Source of the DNA: Rhinopomastus cyanomelas
Lineage: Eukaryota; Chordata; Aves; Bucerotiformes; Rhinopomastidae
Assembly (NCBI GenBank): GCA_013400115.1
Contig: VXBP01001161.1
Span: 186,001 to 250,000 of the forward strand
Length of the DNA: 64,000 nt
Direction: 5' to 3'
Below the pieces are notes generated by a model, which did no database searches, had not been told where the DNA came from, and was given only the letters and a program-made list of their open reading frames with translations. Every line of letters begins with the position of its first letter. The stretch's first letter is position 1. A program made the translations under genes and the position numbers. Below are positions 44,531-55,562 of the stretch, piece after piece.

Positions 44531-45944
44531 TATAATCAGCAATGAGCATGTAATGTGTATGAATACTCCAAAATCCTTTCGCAGACTTGGAAGGTCTGGG
44601 CACACAGCACCCTCTCCTGAAGCAGCACTGGCTGCTATTCTTTAATTTTCATAATTACAGCAACTGCTAAATGTGTTAAATACTTTGGTTTTTTTAAGAG
44701 AGGGAAAAGTAGCTCAAAAATTGCCAAACACTGGCGTGAGGTAATGGTTCAGCAACGTTCTGACAATAGAGACAACAGAAAAGGATTACCATTACCAGCG
44801 ACTGTTTCACTGCCCCCGGCAGCACGGCACGTCGCACAGTTTCTCCCAGTTGTTTACTGGATGTGGTTATTGTCCTCGGTTCCTACTGGAAGTCCTGCTC
44901 TTGATAAAACATTACCTACTTCACTGCCATAAATAGGGGCAGTACTATGGAAAGCTGATTCAAGAGGAATAAAGCACACGGTCACTCCTATTGCTCTTTT
45001 TAAAACTCACTAACTTCATTAAACCCATGTTACTGACTATTGTAGAGAGCAGGGAAAAAGGAAACTGACTTTACTGCTGAGAAATAGCTTCCGTAGAGCT
45101 AGCAACTACTTCAGCCTCAGATGACTGTAAGCTCACAGCAGGCGCTGATGCATTTCAACGTGGAGCGATGTTTTAATTTCCTTAAGCTGCAGGACCTAAG
45201 TCACAGCTCCAGTAGTGCCTGGACCGAGATATTTTGTGCTGATAATGATGCAAAGATTTACATCCTGCAGTTTGCAAACCCAGGAATTTCACGGGACTGA
45301 GAAGATGATGCCCCTTTGCTCCTGCGGGGTTAACACCTTCAAAGGCAGTCCTTTAGTTGTCATGCTTGTGCTTAAATGAACAAGCTCTTTTCTTTCTCAA
45401 TGAGTATCTTAAACACCACTGGCCTCCAGTTCCATTTCCCTTCTTCCTCCTACCTTTGTAACTTTTGATTTTCCAATTTCCTCTCACCAACCTAATGATG
45501 ACTGTAATGATGAAGACATGATGTGCAGCCCATTTAAATCTTTTACGCACTGAGCTTTTCCCATGGTGATAAATACTCTTTTCAAAGAGCATCCAAGCAC
45601 GCTCCCCTCTTTCCTTCTCCCACAGCACAATCCCTAAAGAACATTCATTATTTACACTGAATGCTGAAGTTAATTCTGCTACTACAACTTTGAAATTGGT
45701 GTCTGTAAAGTTATTTGAGCCTTATTTCTGTAGTTACTCTAATAATCAACTTAGTGATCCAGTTTAGCAACCAAGTCACAGCATAGATGGATGTGAAAAA
45801 GGAACTCAAGCAGCTTTTCCAGTAGTTTCCAGCTTAAGTGGTCCTTCAGTTTGGTTTATCTACGCTCTACCCTTCCAACAGTTAACTGATCAACACATTG
45901 TATTAAACTACAGCCATGAAAAGTAATAGAAAGATGCAGCTGTT
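44531..45944. other. Unique intron sequence
   Basis: About 1.4 kb without a recognised repeat or exon. Confidence 0.45.
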
Positions 45945-46482
45945 GAATCACAGAATCATTCAGGTTAGAAAAGACCCTTGGGATCATCAAGTCCAACCAT
46001 CAACCCTACTCTACAAGTTCACCCCTACCAGATCCCCCAACACTGCATCTAAACAACTTTTAAACTCATCTAGGGATGGTGACTCAACCCCCACCCTGGG
46101 CAGCCCATTCCAGTGTCTGACAACTCTCTCCAGGAAGAATTTTTTCCTGATCTAAACCCACCCTGTTGGAGCTTGAAGCCCTTCCTCCTGCTTCTGTCAC
46201 CAATTACCTGTGAGAAGAGACCAGCACCAACATCTCTACGATGTCCTTTCAGATAGTTGTAGAGAGTGATGAGGTCTTCCCTTACGCTCTTCTTCTTCAA
46301 ACTAAACAGCCTCAACACTCAGTCTCTCCTCGTCAGATTTATTCTCCAGGCCCTTCACCAGCTTTGTTGCCCTCCTCTACACTTGCTCCAGCACCTTGAT
46401 GTCTCCCTTGAACTGAGGTGGCCAAGAATGAACACAGTATTCAAGGTGTGGCCTCACCAGTGCTGAGTACAGGGGGAGAAGG
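45945..46482 (-). mobile_element. CR1 fragment, type 2
   Basis: GAATCACAGAATCATTCAGG. The minus strand encodes LRLFSLKKKSVREDLITLYN, YLKGHRRDVGAGLFSQVIGD and KGFKLQQGGF with frame breaks. It begins at the LYSALVRPH region. Confidence 0.92.
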
Positions 46483-47307
46483 CTACTTGACTCAGAGACA
46501 GGTAAACGTGTGTTGTGTTGGCTAGTAAGAGACAGATGTACATACTCCTGTGCTTAATCACTGACATCTCTGAATAATGCCACAATCTTTCTCAATGGTT
46601 ATTCAGCAAGACAGGTCAAGATTATGATACCCAGCAACATGCAATTAATAAAAGAATCAGAGTTCACTTTCCACCCAGCACCACACCAAGCATTCTCTAA
46701 CAGAGCTCTCCTGGGGTCTGGAATCCACTCAGAGTCAACAGCTAGAGCAACTAGGTCACCTTCCTCATTTGACTGCATTGTTTGAAGTTATCACTGATTG
46801 TCAATAATGTTTTCAAGCCTTCTACACTGGCAAATCACTGAAGTATGCTTTTTACAGAGTGTAAAAATCTACCTCAAAATGTTTAAGGTATTTCTGCTCT
46901 TCATTTTGTTCTTCAGATTCACAGATTGTTAAACTAAACCTCCAGGTTTGTTTCTTAATAAAAGCACTTCATGCCCTTAAGCTCCTCCAGTCCCTTCATT
47001 TTCCTGTATTAATTCTAATTTCCTTTATGCATTTATGCAAGTGGAAGGGAAGAACAAGCATTTGGTCGGTTCTGCTCAAGCACAGGGTAACAAACACAGT
47101 ATCAGAAAGGCAGGAAGAGCTGTTAGTTTGGAAGGATTAGTCTGTACAACAGAACATACACACAGTCTGCACTTCTAAGTGGAAAGGTAAAGCTCTCTAC
47201 TTGCTCACGTCTGCTGCAAGAGCTGGGAATGTTTTACCTGTACAGGCAGGACCTCCACAGTGCTTCAGACAGATCATTTATAGCCCTGCCACTACCTGGA
47301 AACTTAC
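46483..47307. other. Unique intron sequence adjoining the ATE1 exon
   Basis: No repeat recognised. The CR1-free zone reaches the splice donor at 47307. Confidence 0.45.
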
Positions 47308-47428
47308 CTGCTTTCAAGTCCTGGTTGAATCGACAGTATTTCGAGTGTTCAAGCAAGGGTAGACACTGCTCGATGGGTGTCCAGACGTACGTCTCCGGAC
47401 ACAGTAAGTCAGAGGGCCTGTACTGACC
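47308..47428 (-). CDS. ATE1: ATE1 penultimate coding exon (arginyl-tRNA--protein transferase 1)
   Basis: This 121-nt internal exon encodes 40 residues plus one base. It includes YRPSDLLCPETYVW, PIEQCLPLLE and SKYCRFNQD, which I recognise as the C-terminal domain of vertebrate ATE1. ATE1 transfers arginine from Arg-tRNA to N-terminal Asp, Glu or oxidised Cys, feeding proteins into the Arg/N-degron ubiquitin pathway in cytosol and nucleus. On the minus strand the exon is preceded by a pyrimidine-rich tract ending TTTCTAG and followed by a consensus donor, GTAAGT. It ends in phase 1, and its last G completes a valine codon with the next exon at 29212. Compared with the human protein as I remember it, there are only a few substitutions (for example Thr for Val before PIEQC), so the exon is under constraint. 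Upstream exons were not found in the window. Confidence 0.95.
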
Positions 47429-47561
47429 CTAGAAAGGGGGAAAGACAAAAATAATTAAGAAAGTAGAAAGTAAAAATAAAAATAAAGATGGGAGAGTAGT
47501 TATCAGAGGCACATGAACTCACTGGTGGTGCCCAGGGAGGCTACAACTTGGCAGATTTTCA

Positions 47562-47971
47562 AAGAATCATGGAATTACTGAGGCTGAAAAAGACCTCTGA
47601 GATCACCCAGCCCAGCCCAGGACCTAACATCACCACAGTCACCTAGACCAAGGCACAAAGGGCCACATCCAGCCTTGTCCTTCAACACCTCCAGGGATGG
47701 GGACTCCACCACTGCCCTGGGCAGTCTATTCTAGGGTCTGATCACCCTTTCCATGAGGAAGGACTACGTAATATCCAACTTAACCCTCCCCTGGCAGCTT
47801 CAGGCCCTGCACTCTTGTCCTCTTCCTAGTTGCTTGGGAGAAGAGTCTGACCCCCACCTGAGTACAACCTCTCTTCAGGTAGTTATAGAGAGGGAAAAGG
47901 TCCCTCCTGAGTCTCCTCTTCCTCAAGCTAAGGAGAAGGTCCCTCCTGAGTCTCGTCTTCTCCAGGCTAAA
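47562..47971 (-). mobile_element. CR1 fragment, type 5, with a 30-bp internal duplication
   Basis: AAGAATCATGGAATTACTGA through TTCAACACCTCCAGGGATGG. The segment GGTCCCTCCTGAGTCTCSTC occurs twice, near 47900 and 47938. Confidence 0.88.
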
Positions 47972-47972
47972 C

Positions 47973-48403
47973 ATCTGGAGTATTGTGTCCAGTTCAGGGC
48001 CCCTCAGTTCAAGAAGGACACAGAGCTACTGGAAAGAGTCCAGCATAGAGCAACGAGGATGATGAAGGAAGTGGAGCACCTCCCTTATGAGGAAAGGCTG
48101 AGGGAGCTGGGTCTCTTTAGTCTGGAGAAGAGGAGACTGAAGGCTGACCTCATTAATATCTATAAATATTTGAAGGGTGGGTGTCAGGAGGATGGACATT
48201 CCATATAAATATGAGAAGGAACTTCTTCCCAGTGAGGGTGACAGAGTCCGGGAGTTGTGGAGTCTCCTTCTCTGGAGACATTGAAAACCTGCCTGGATGT
48301 GTTCCTGTGTGACTTGGTCTAGGTGATCCTGCTGTGGCAGGGGGATTGGACCAGATGATCTTTCAAGGTTCCTTCCAATCACTCATGATCTGTAATTCTG
48401 TGA
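47973..48403 (+). mobile_element. CR1 fragment, type 1, with internal deletion
   Basis: LEYCVQFRAPQFKKDTELLE, RVQHRATRMMKEVEHLPYEE and GLFSLEKRRLKADLINIYKY are open. After QEDG the sequence jumps to the TATGAGAAGGAACTTCTTCC region, deleting the SNDRTRGNG segment. A second deletion lies near 48248. A type-1 tail follows. Confidence 0.92.
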
Positions 48404-48407
48404 AATA

Positions 48408-48440
48408 TCCCCAGCTCCCTCAGCCTCTCCTCATCAGACC
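48408..48440 (-). mobile_element. Tiny CR1 ORF2 fragment
   Basis: CCCAGCTCCCTCAGCCTCTC plus CTCATCAGACC, equivalent to SDEERLRELG on the minus strand. Confidence 0.6.
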
Positions 48441-49347
48441 TATGAACGAGGAATCGTTTAAATATAATCTGCAGCAAATGAGCTCAGTCAGACCTTCACT
48501 GAAATCACAGGCTGAATTCTTCAGCCATTTCAGCACTGCCTCAGGAATACAAACTTCACCTCAGCACATGCAGATGATGTAAAATTAACACAGCACATCT
48601 TAATGGTATCCAGAAGGAACTAGAAAGGTTCTGGCTTTGCTTCCTGAAGCACTGTGTTTAAAGTTATCCTCTAGCATTGTGTCAACACAAAAGGACTCAT
48701 CACCTCCAAAAGCAGCTTCTCTCCAGCTAATGATGGAAATAAAAAAATACCCAGCAGTGAAAAAGCCAGTCAGTATTAAGCAGGAGGCTATTTTTACTGC
48801 ATTAGTGATGGAGCGTTTTGGTTATTGCTACTTCAATAGCACCTTTTGGTTTTAATTAAGGGAGTTTCTTCTGGAAGAGCTTACAGGTAGCAATCGGTGA
48901 AATTCTACCAGTTTGGGTTGATTTATTGAAAAGATAGTCTTTGCAGAACACATCCAGAAACTAAACAGCTGCACAGAAAATCACCACCTCAGCAAGAACA
49001 ACCTCGTCTAATCAGATCTTCCTTTGATTTAAAATAAGATTATTCCTCAGCCTATAACTTGAGTCAAAAAGCTATCTTTGAGGTGTAATTCACTTACCCC
49101 ACGCCCTCTCAACCTTCAGAGCCCTTTGGTGGCAACATCCAATTAATTTTTCAGTTCAAAATGCATTACACATGTCAGCTGGGAATAGGGACATACAGTA
49201 AATATGAAATAATTAAGGGTCTCAACGATTCAGGTCTTGAATCAACAGTCAGAAGTCTCGGCGTTACAGGAAGTCACATTCCAGCCAATGAAATGAAGAG
49301 TCGCTCATATCAACTGCTTGAAATGGGTAACGAGGATTATGGGAACA
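48441..49347. other. Unique intron sequence
   Basis: Nothing recognised. Confidence 0.4.
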
Positions 49348-49870
49348 TGGAGTGTATTGGGTTGGAAGGGACCTCCAAAGGTCATCTAGTCCAACCACCT
49401 TGAAACAAACAGGGACATCTCTAACCAGAACAGGTTGCCCAGAGCCCCATCCAGCCTGACCTTGAATGGCTCCAGGGATGGGGTCTCCACCACCTCTCTG
49501 GGCAGCCTGTTCCAGGGATCCATCACCCTCAGATGCAAGAACTTTTTCCTCATGTACCCTCTTCCAGCTTAAACCCATGACCCCTCATTCTATCGTTCTC
49601 TGCCCTTTGGAACAGTCTTCCCCAGCCTTCTGACAGGCCCCTTTGAGGGACTGGAAGGTCATTATAAGGTTCCCCTGGAGCTTTGTTTAAGGAATGAGTG
49701 GATGAGGCGCTTAGGGATATGGTCTAGCGGTTAGACACTAGGAGAAAAGGTTGGACTCAATGACCCTGGAGGTCCTTTCCAGCCATGCTGATTCTATGAT
49801 TCAGGATGAATAACCCAAACTCTCAGCTTGTCCTCATAAGAGAGCTGCTCCAGCCCTCTGAGCATTTATG
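49348..49870 (-). mobile_element. CR1 fragment, type 3, split by a nested CR1 tail
   Basis: TGGAGTGTATTGGGTTGGAA to TTCCCCTGGAGCTTTG, then resuming at about 49802 with AGGATGAATAACCCAAACTC. 49684-49801 is a later insertion. Confidence 0.88.
49684..49801 (+). mobile_element. CR1 tail, type 2 variant, nested
   Basis: AATGAGTGGATGAGGCGCTT, then GGTTGGACTCAATGACCCTG and TGCTGATTCTATGATTC, inserted in opposite orientation inside the type-3 CR1. Confidence 0.82.
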
Positions 49871-50614
49871 TCCCTCCTTATAAAGTTGATCCTTTTTTCC
49901 AACATCTACTACAAAAAAGAGGCAGAGTGACCCCGAATCGAGGTGACCAATGTTTGGGAAGGGACCCAGATAACTTCCACAGCTAAAGTCTGGTGATAAA
50001 CTCACCAAAACCCAGTCACATTCACAAGCTCTGCTGCTCTTTCAGACATCTTTACACAGCAACACCAAACTCTGGAGAAACAACAAATTGCTGTTTTTTC
50101 CTAATGATTTAAGAGATTCCCTGCTCTTTTTATTCTGTTAGTGTTTCAGCCCTTCACAGTACTTACAGCAGAATTAACAGAGTTTGTTATGTCCCACCAA
50201 CTGTAAATTTCTGAGTAAGAAATAAAAGTCTTTAATAAATCCAAAATCTCTGTGTCCACATGAAAAGACCTCAACCAAGCTTCCTGCTAAACACTGTCAA
50301 ATGCTTGATGTATCTTTCCAAAACGAGTCTGCCCATTTCTGATTCTCTCATTGAAAATCACTCCGGATTGACTTGTAACTATTTGGGTTTGGGGGGGTTG
50401 GTATTTTTTTAATTAAATGCAAACTTTTCTATTAAATTAAAACAATATTCCCCCCATTGCATGCAGAAGCTTAAATCTCAAGGCCTTGGGAAATCCTCTA
50501 AAGCCAGAGAATGGAAATGACATTATTAAATAAACCTCTTTGAAATGCTGTGCTAATCATTGAAAGGTATGTGGAGGCGATGCTTAAAGGACACTTCTAG
50601 TCAGATGAAAGAAC
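49871..50614. other. Unique intron sequence
   Basis: Nothing recognised. Confidence 0.4.
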
Positions 50615-51122
50615 TTCACAGAATCACAGAACATTAGGGATTGGAAGGGACCTCGAAAGATCATCTAGTCCAATCCCCCCGACAGAGGAGGATCACCTGG
50701 ATCCAATTGCCCAGGAACACATTCAGATAGGTTTTAAACGTCTCCAGAGAAGGAGACTCCACAACTCCCCTTGGGCAGCCCATTCCAGGGCTCTGTCACT
50801 CTCCCTGGAAAGAAGTTCCTTCTCACATTGATGTGGAACCTCTTCTGCTCCAGCTCACACCCACTGACCCTTGTCCTGTCATTGGATGATACTGAGCAGA
50901 ACCTGGCTCCATCCTCCTTCACATATTTATAAACATTAACGAGGTCACCCCTCAGTCTCTGCTTCTCCAAGGTGAAGAGACCCAGCTCCCTCAACGTTTC
51001 CTCATCACGGAGACGTTCCACTCCCTTCACCACCTTTGTGGCTCTGCGCTGGACTCTCTCCAGCAGTTCTGTGTCCTTCTGGAACTGAGGGGCCCAGAAC
51101 TGGACACAACATTCCAGATGTA
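50615..51122 (-). mobile_element. CR1 fragment, type 1, about 500 bp
   Basis: Minus-strand frame MVKGVERLRDEETLRELGLF, LEKQRLRGDLVNVYKYVKED, GARFCSVSSNDRTRVSGCEL and NVRRNFFPGRVTEPWNGLPK. The GGCQ of the QEDG motif is deleted. Confidence 0.94.
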
Positions 51123-52735
51123 CCCTTTTCAGTCAGATTTGGGGGGAAAGACGCCCAATTAGTGTTTGATTTGAAGACCAATGACCAAGAACTAACCACC
51201 CTAATTAACCGCTTTGTTTTACTTCAACCTGCAAACTGCAGATCTGTGTGATGACCACTTCTGCCTCTGTTGGAGTGGCACTGAACAATCGTTGCCTTAT
51301 TGCCAGGTCACTCATGATTTAGAAGAGCTCAGCGTGAAGGGACCTAAACCCTTTCCTTGCATCCCTCTTACATAAGGTGTTCTGCACCTTTACGCATCCT
51401 AGTCAATCTGCTTTATTTCCAGTTTCATGCTCTCTCGTTTGGAAGAGTTGGAAAGGGTCACAGGAGGGAAATACCCAAATGGCCCTGCTCAAGGAGCGGG
51501 AGAGCACAAGATATAACGGAGACACAAAGAAGCCCAACAGAAAGAAATGCATCCTTATCAATACCTGAGCCATTTCTCAAGTGGCTTGAGTAAAAAGCAA
51601 TACTGAGATTAGTGCAGCTAAGAAATTCCTGAGCACGTGGTTTCTTCTAACAAATCAACTCACTGCAATATAAATGTTTATTTAATAAGAACATGCTCCC
51701 AAGATGTTTTCTTTCCACTAATGTTTGGAGCATGTTTCCTCCTATGTAAGACAGAAGAAAGAGCCTTGAAGGTGCTTTCACTTATAAAATTAGATATGCT
51801 GCATTTTAATTGGAAGCTTCTGGAAAGACATTTTACAGTGGGGCTGCCAAGCCTAAATTAATACTTCACACCATGATAGTTTTTTGTTTTACTGCTTCCA
51901 AATCAGAGCCAACCAGAACTTCTCTGAACTTTTTGTTCCACAGGAAGGGCAAAGGTTTTAATGAGACTTTAGTCGGGAGATTACTTTTTAAATATTTGGT
52001 AAAATCGAAGGGATTTGAGATGAAAAACACCAGCAGAGTTTGTTTTTGTAGTCGAAGGAAAAATTCAAATGTAAAACTACCAAGAAAGAGAATAGTCTCA
52101 AAAATGAAAGAGGTCAAGCACCAGTAGCACTGAAAAAACAAAACACCAAGGTTAAACACACACTTCAGTCTTATATCAGGTACGGTTTACATCTGTATTC
52201 TATTTTTTCACAAAAAGCCTATTGATCTTTTATTAAAAGCAAATTAAAAGTGCCTTCATCTCCATCTCCAGCCAGCTGCTAAAAAGAAGCTCTTGGACTC
52301 CGTGAACAAAGCAAGCCCAAATTATCAACAGCAATCCATTAGAGCAAGGCAGCACCGCCCAAGACTTCAGGTTTATTAAATTCAGCCCTTCCATTGAAAG
52401 ACAGCCCCACTGGAATCCCATCAGTGAAGTACTACAGCAGACCCTTGCCCCCTGATTTCATTATGTAAACAGAAATAGACTTCATTGATCCTCAGGAGAG
52501 CCCTTCGCTGGTAACTTGAAATATCTGGCTTGCAGAGACTGAGCTTGGACCTTGCCACTCCGTGCCCGTGCTGTGAGCCTGGGCTATGGGGCACAAAGAA
52601 CCCAACTCTACATCTGCTTGTGCTTCAAACCAGGCCCATTCACATGGCAGCCACTTGGTGATGGACTGAAAAACTTGCCACCAAAAAAAACCTACCCCAA
52701 AATAACCTACCCTGAAACAACCTACACAAATAGTT
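51123..52735. other. Unique intron sequence
   Basis: 1.6 kb, AT-rich, with no recognised repeat or exon. Near 52681-52733 a short degenerate 11-12 bp repeat (CCTACCCCAAAATAA, CCTACCCTGAAACAA, CCTACACAAATAG) is visible. Confidence 0.45.
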
Positions 52736-52818
52736 AGAGATGTCCCTGCTGTAGGGGGGTTGGACTTAGATGGCCTTTGGAGGTGCCTTCCAACTCAACA
52801 CACTCTATGATTCTATGA
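52736..52818 (+). mobile_element. CR1 tail, type 3
   Basis: GAGATGTCCCTGCTGTAGGG to ACTCTATGATTCTATGA. Confidence 0.87.
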
Positions 52819-52940
52819 AATTCACTCCCACATCAGAGTCACTTTCTTTAAAAAATCTTTTTAAACAGACAAGACCACCCTAAAATTAATAGATTTGGAA
52901 TAAAGCAGGCAGCTTTATCTATCAATAAGAGATGGCTGGA

Positions 52941-53432
52941 GACTTCAGGTTCTCCTCCTCCTCTACTCTGTCCTGGTGAGACCACAGCTGGAATGTTGTG
53001 TCCAGTTCTGGGCCCTGCAGTTCCAGAAGGACACAGAACTGCTGGAGAGATTCCAGTGCAGAGCCATAAAGATGAGGAAAGACTGAGGGAGCTGGGTCTC
53101 CTCAGCTTGGAGAAGTGGAGACTGAGGAGTGACCTCATGAATGTTGGTAAAGATGTGAAGGGTGGGTGTCAGGAGGATGGAGCCAGGCTCTGCTCAGTGG
53201 CATCTAATGGTAGGACAAGAGGCAATGGGTGTGAGCTGGAACAGAATAGGTTCCACATCAGTATGAGAAGGGACTTCTTCATGGTGAGAGTGACAGAGCC
53301 CTGGAAGGGGCTGCCTAGAGGGGTTGTGGAGTCTCCTCCTCTGGAGATGTTTAAAACCAAGCTGGATGCATTCCTGTGCAACTGGATCTTTTAAGGTCAC
53401 TTCCAATCCCTAATGTTCTGTGATTCTATGAA
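52941..53432 (+). mobile_element. CR1 fragment, type 1, about 490 bp
   Basis: TCTCCTCCTCCTCTACTCTG, LLERFQCRAIKM-type residues, then DEERLRELGLLSLEKWRLRS, VKGGCQEDGARLCSVASNGR and SMRRDFFMVRVTEPWKGLPR. The tail lacks the GGGGGATTGG segment (deletion at about 53389). Confidence 0.94.
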
Positions 53433-53883
53433 ACAGTGTTCAGCTACCACAGAGGAGTTCAACCATCCAATATCTACCTGGTGGGTAACTCAATCAGTAA
53501 GTAAACAAGTTGATCATAACCATGAAGTCCACAGATCCACGTGCAAATGGGCTGCCTGATGCTCTGGTGCCAGTATCAAACAGGCTGATGTTATCCAAGC
53601 TGCAAACTTTGAATTAATTACGCAGTCAATGATTTTAGTGCCCCAGAGCTGCATTCCTGCGAGCTCAGCCACCTCTCTGCTTTATTAAAGAATAATGAAT
53701 TGTAATCCTTCAAAGATGTTATGAATAATAACTGAAATTAAATGCATAGCTCACAGAACTCAAACTAGAGTAGCAGATGAAGTGCTAGTCCCTCCTCTTC
53801 AGAAAGCTGTGCTGAGTCTCATTCTTTTAGTTGCACTATCACGGGCACAGACCCTGTGTAATGGGAATCTTATGGGCCAGGCA
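53433..53883. other. Unique intron sequence
   Basis: Nothing recognised. Confidence 0.35.
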
Positions 53884-54022
53884 AGGGAGCTGCTAGAGAG
53901 GGTCCAGCGTAGGGCAACGAAGATGATGGAGGAGGTGGAGGACCTCCCTTACGAGGAGAGGCTGAGGGAGCTGGGTCTCTTTAGCTTGGAGAAGAGGAGA
54001 CTGAGGGGTGACCTCATTAATT
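53884..54022 (+). mobile_element. CR1 ORF2 fragment lacking its 3' end
   Basis: ARELLERVQRRATKMMEEVE and DLPYEERLRELGLFSLEKRR are clean and open, but the copy stops at CCTCATTAATTAATTAG. The C-terminus and tail are absent, which is unusual for CR1. Confidence 0.88.
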
Positions 54023-54618
54023 AATTAGCCTATTTGATTTGTAGCCAAGGTTTTTTTAACACAATATCAAGCATATTACAGGCAAAACTGTAACAGACAC
54101 TGCCTTTTCACTTCAAAAACAAAGGTCTTAGGGAATGAAAATCACACAATTATTGAAATGGAATTGTGTTTACTTTAAATCTGCAGCAGAAATTCTTGCA
54201 GAGACCCCAGCATTAAAATTGGAAAGAAAGATTAAAGAAAACAACAACCTATGACAGAGATAAAACCCAAGCAGGGGCCTCAAGAGGAATGCTTCATTAC
54301 AGACACACCAACGATGTTGATTCAGGTCTATCTCCAAATGAGTTTATTTTGGCAGATGGGAGAAACAAAAGGGAAAGAAAAACCACCCAGAAAAAAAAAA
54401 AGGAGTGTTTCAGTCATGTGGCTCCCACATCTTTCTCTTGAAGAGCTGCCATAAACGGGCAGTATTTTTGGAGCCCATTACATTAAATGTATGAAATTAA
54501 ATATTATAAGTTGATTTTCTTGTGTTTAGTGTGAAGTGGAATAATCACGGGGTAATATGCACAACCTGATGTACCATACTCACCCCTTACACTTACACAC
54601 ACAGAATTGTCACACTGA
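54023..54618. other. Unique AT-rich intron sequence
   Basis: Nothing recognised. Confidence 0.4.
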
Positions 54619-54884
54619 TTATAGAATCATAAAGGGTGGAAAAGACCCTTGGGATCACCGATTCCAACCATCAACCCTAATCTACAAGGTCACCTCTAAA
54701 TCAGATCTCCCAACACTACATTTAAGCAACTCTTAAGCACATCCAAGAATGGTGACTCAACCACCACCCTGGGCAGCCCATTCCAGTGCCTGACCACTCT
54801 ATCCATGAGGAATTTTTTCCTGATATCCAGTCTAAACCTATCCTGTTGAAGCTTGAAGCCCTTCCCTCTGGCTTTGTCATTAAA
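54619..54884 (-). mobile_element. CR1 fragment, type 2
   Basis: TTATAGAATCATAAAGGGTG, ACCATCAACCCTAATCTACA and CTGTTGAAGCTTGAAGCCCT. Confidence 0.9.
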
Positions 54885-55159
54885 ATATCCTTACACGTTC
54901 ATTAACACTTCACTAGAGTCATATCAAAAAGAACATCATCCATCTAGGCAGCTTACAGCCATAACCCTAAAACGCTGAATGAATGTCTCTCCTATCTAGT
55001 TGTCAGAGTAAAGACACCACAGGCCATGCTTATTTAATAGAAAAAACATTATCTAAACACAATTAATTGGACAGAATTTACACGAAAGGGAGCAAGTTTC
55101 TAAGATTTAGTTTTTCTGTATGACTTTGGTTGAGCCTGAAAACTAACACATCAATAAAT
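54885..55159. other. Unique intron sequence
   Basis: Nothing recognised. Confidence 0.35.
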
Positions 55160-55562
55160 CTTACGAGGAGAGACTGAGAGAGTTGAGGCTGTTTAGTTTG
55201 AGGAAGAGAAGGCTGAGGGGAGACCTCATCGCTCTCTACAACCATCTTAAAGGACATTGTAGAGATGGTGGTGCTGGTCTCTTCTCACAGGTAATTGATG
55301 ACAGAAGCAGAGGGAAGGGCTTCAAGCTTCCACTGGGGAGGTTTAGATTGGACATCAGGATGAAATTCTTCACAGAAAGAGTGGTCAGGGGCTGGAATGG
55401 GCTGCCCAGGGTGGTGGTTGAGTCCCCATCCCTGGATGAGTTTAAAAGTCACTTAGATGTAGTGTTGGGGGATCTGGTTAGGGGTGAACTTGTAGAGCAG
55501 GGTTGATGGTTGGACTCGATGATCCCAAGGGTCTTTTCCAACCTGAACCATTCTATGATTCA
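55160..55562 (+). mobile_element. CR1 fragment, type 2, open C-terminus
   Basis: Plus-strand frame MRLFSLRKRRLRGDLIALYN, HLKGHCRDGGAGLFSQVIDD, RFRLDIRMKFFTERVVRGWN and SHLDVVLGDLV is uninterrupted to a natural stop, followed by the type-2 tail. Confidence 0.94.

Larger units (their letters stand above)
29213..47307 (-). other. ATE1: ATE1 last intron (18.1 kb)
   Basis: The intron is bounded by a GT donor (plus-strand AC at 47306-47307) and an AG acceptor (plus-strand CT at 29213-29214), both on the minus strand. It is filled by CR1 fragments in both orientations and AT-rich unique sequence. I saw no additional exon. Confidence 0.9.

Noticed and set aside
49717..49734. ATATGGTCTAGCGGTTAG, identical to the 5' part of a tRNA-Glu (A-box region)
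   Set aside because: It lies within a nested CR1 tail, where similar GGGAYATGGTYTAGTGG wording is normal. No B box or cloverleaf follows, so the match is taken as chance.
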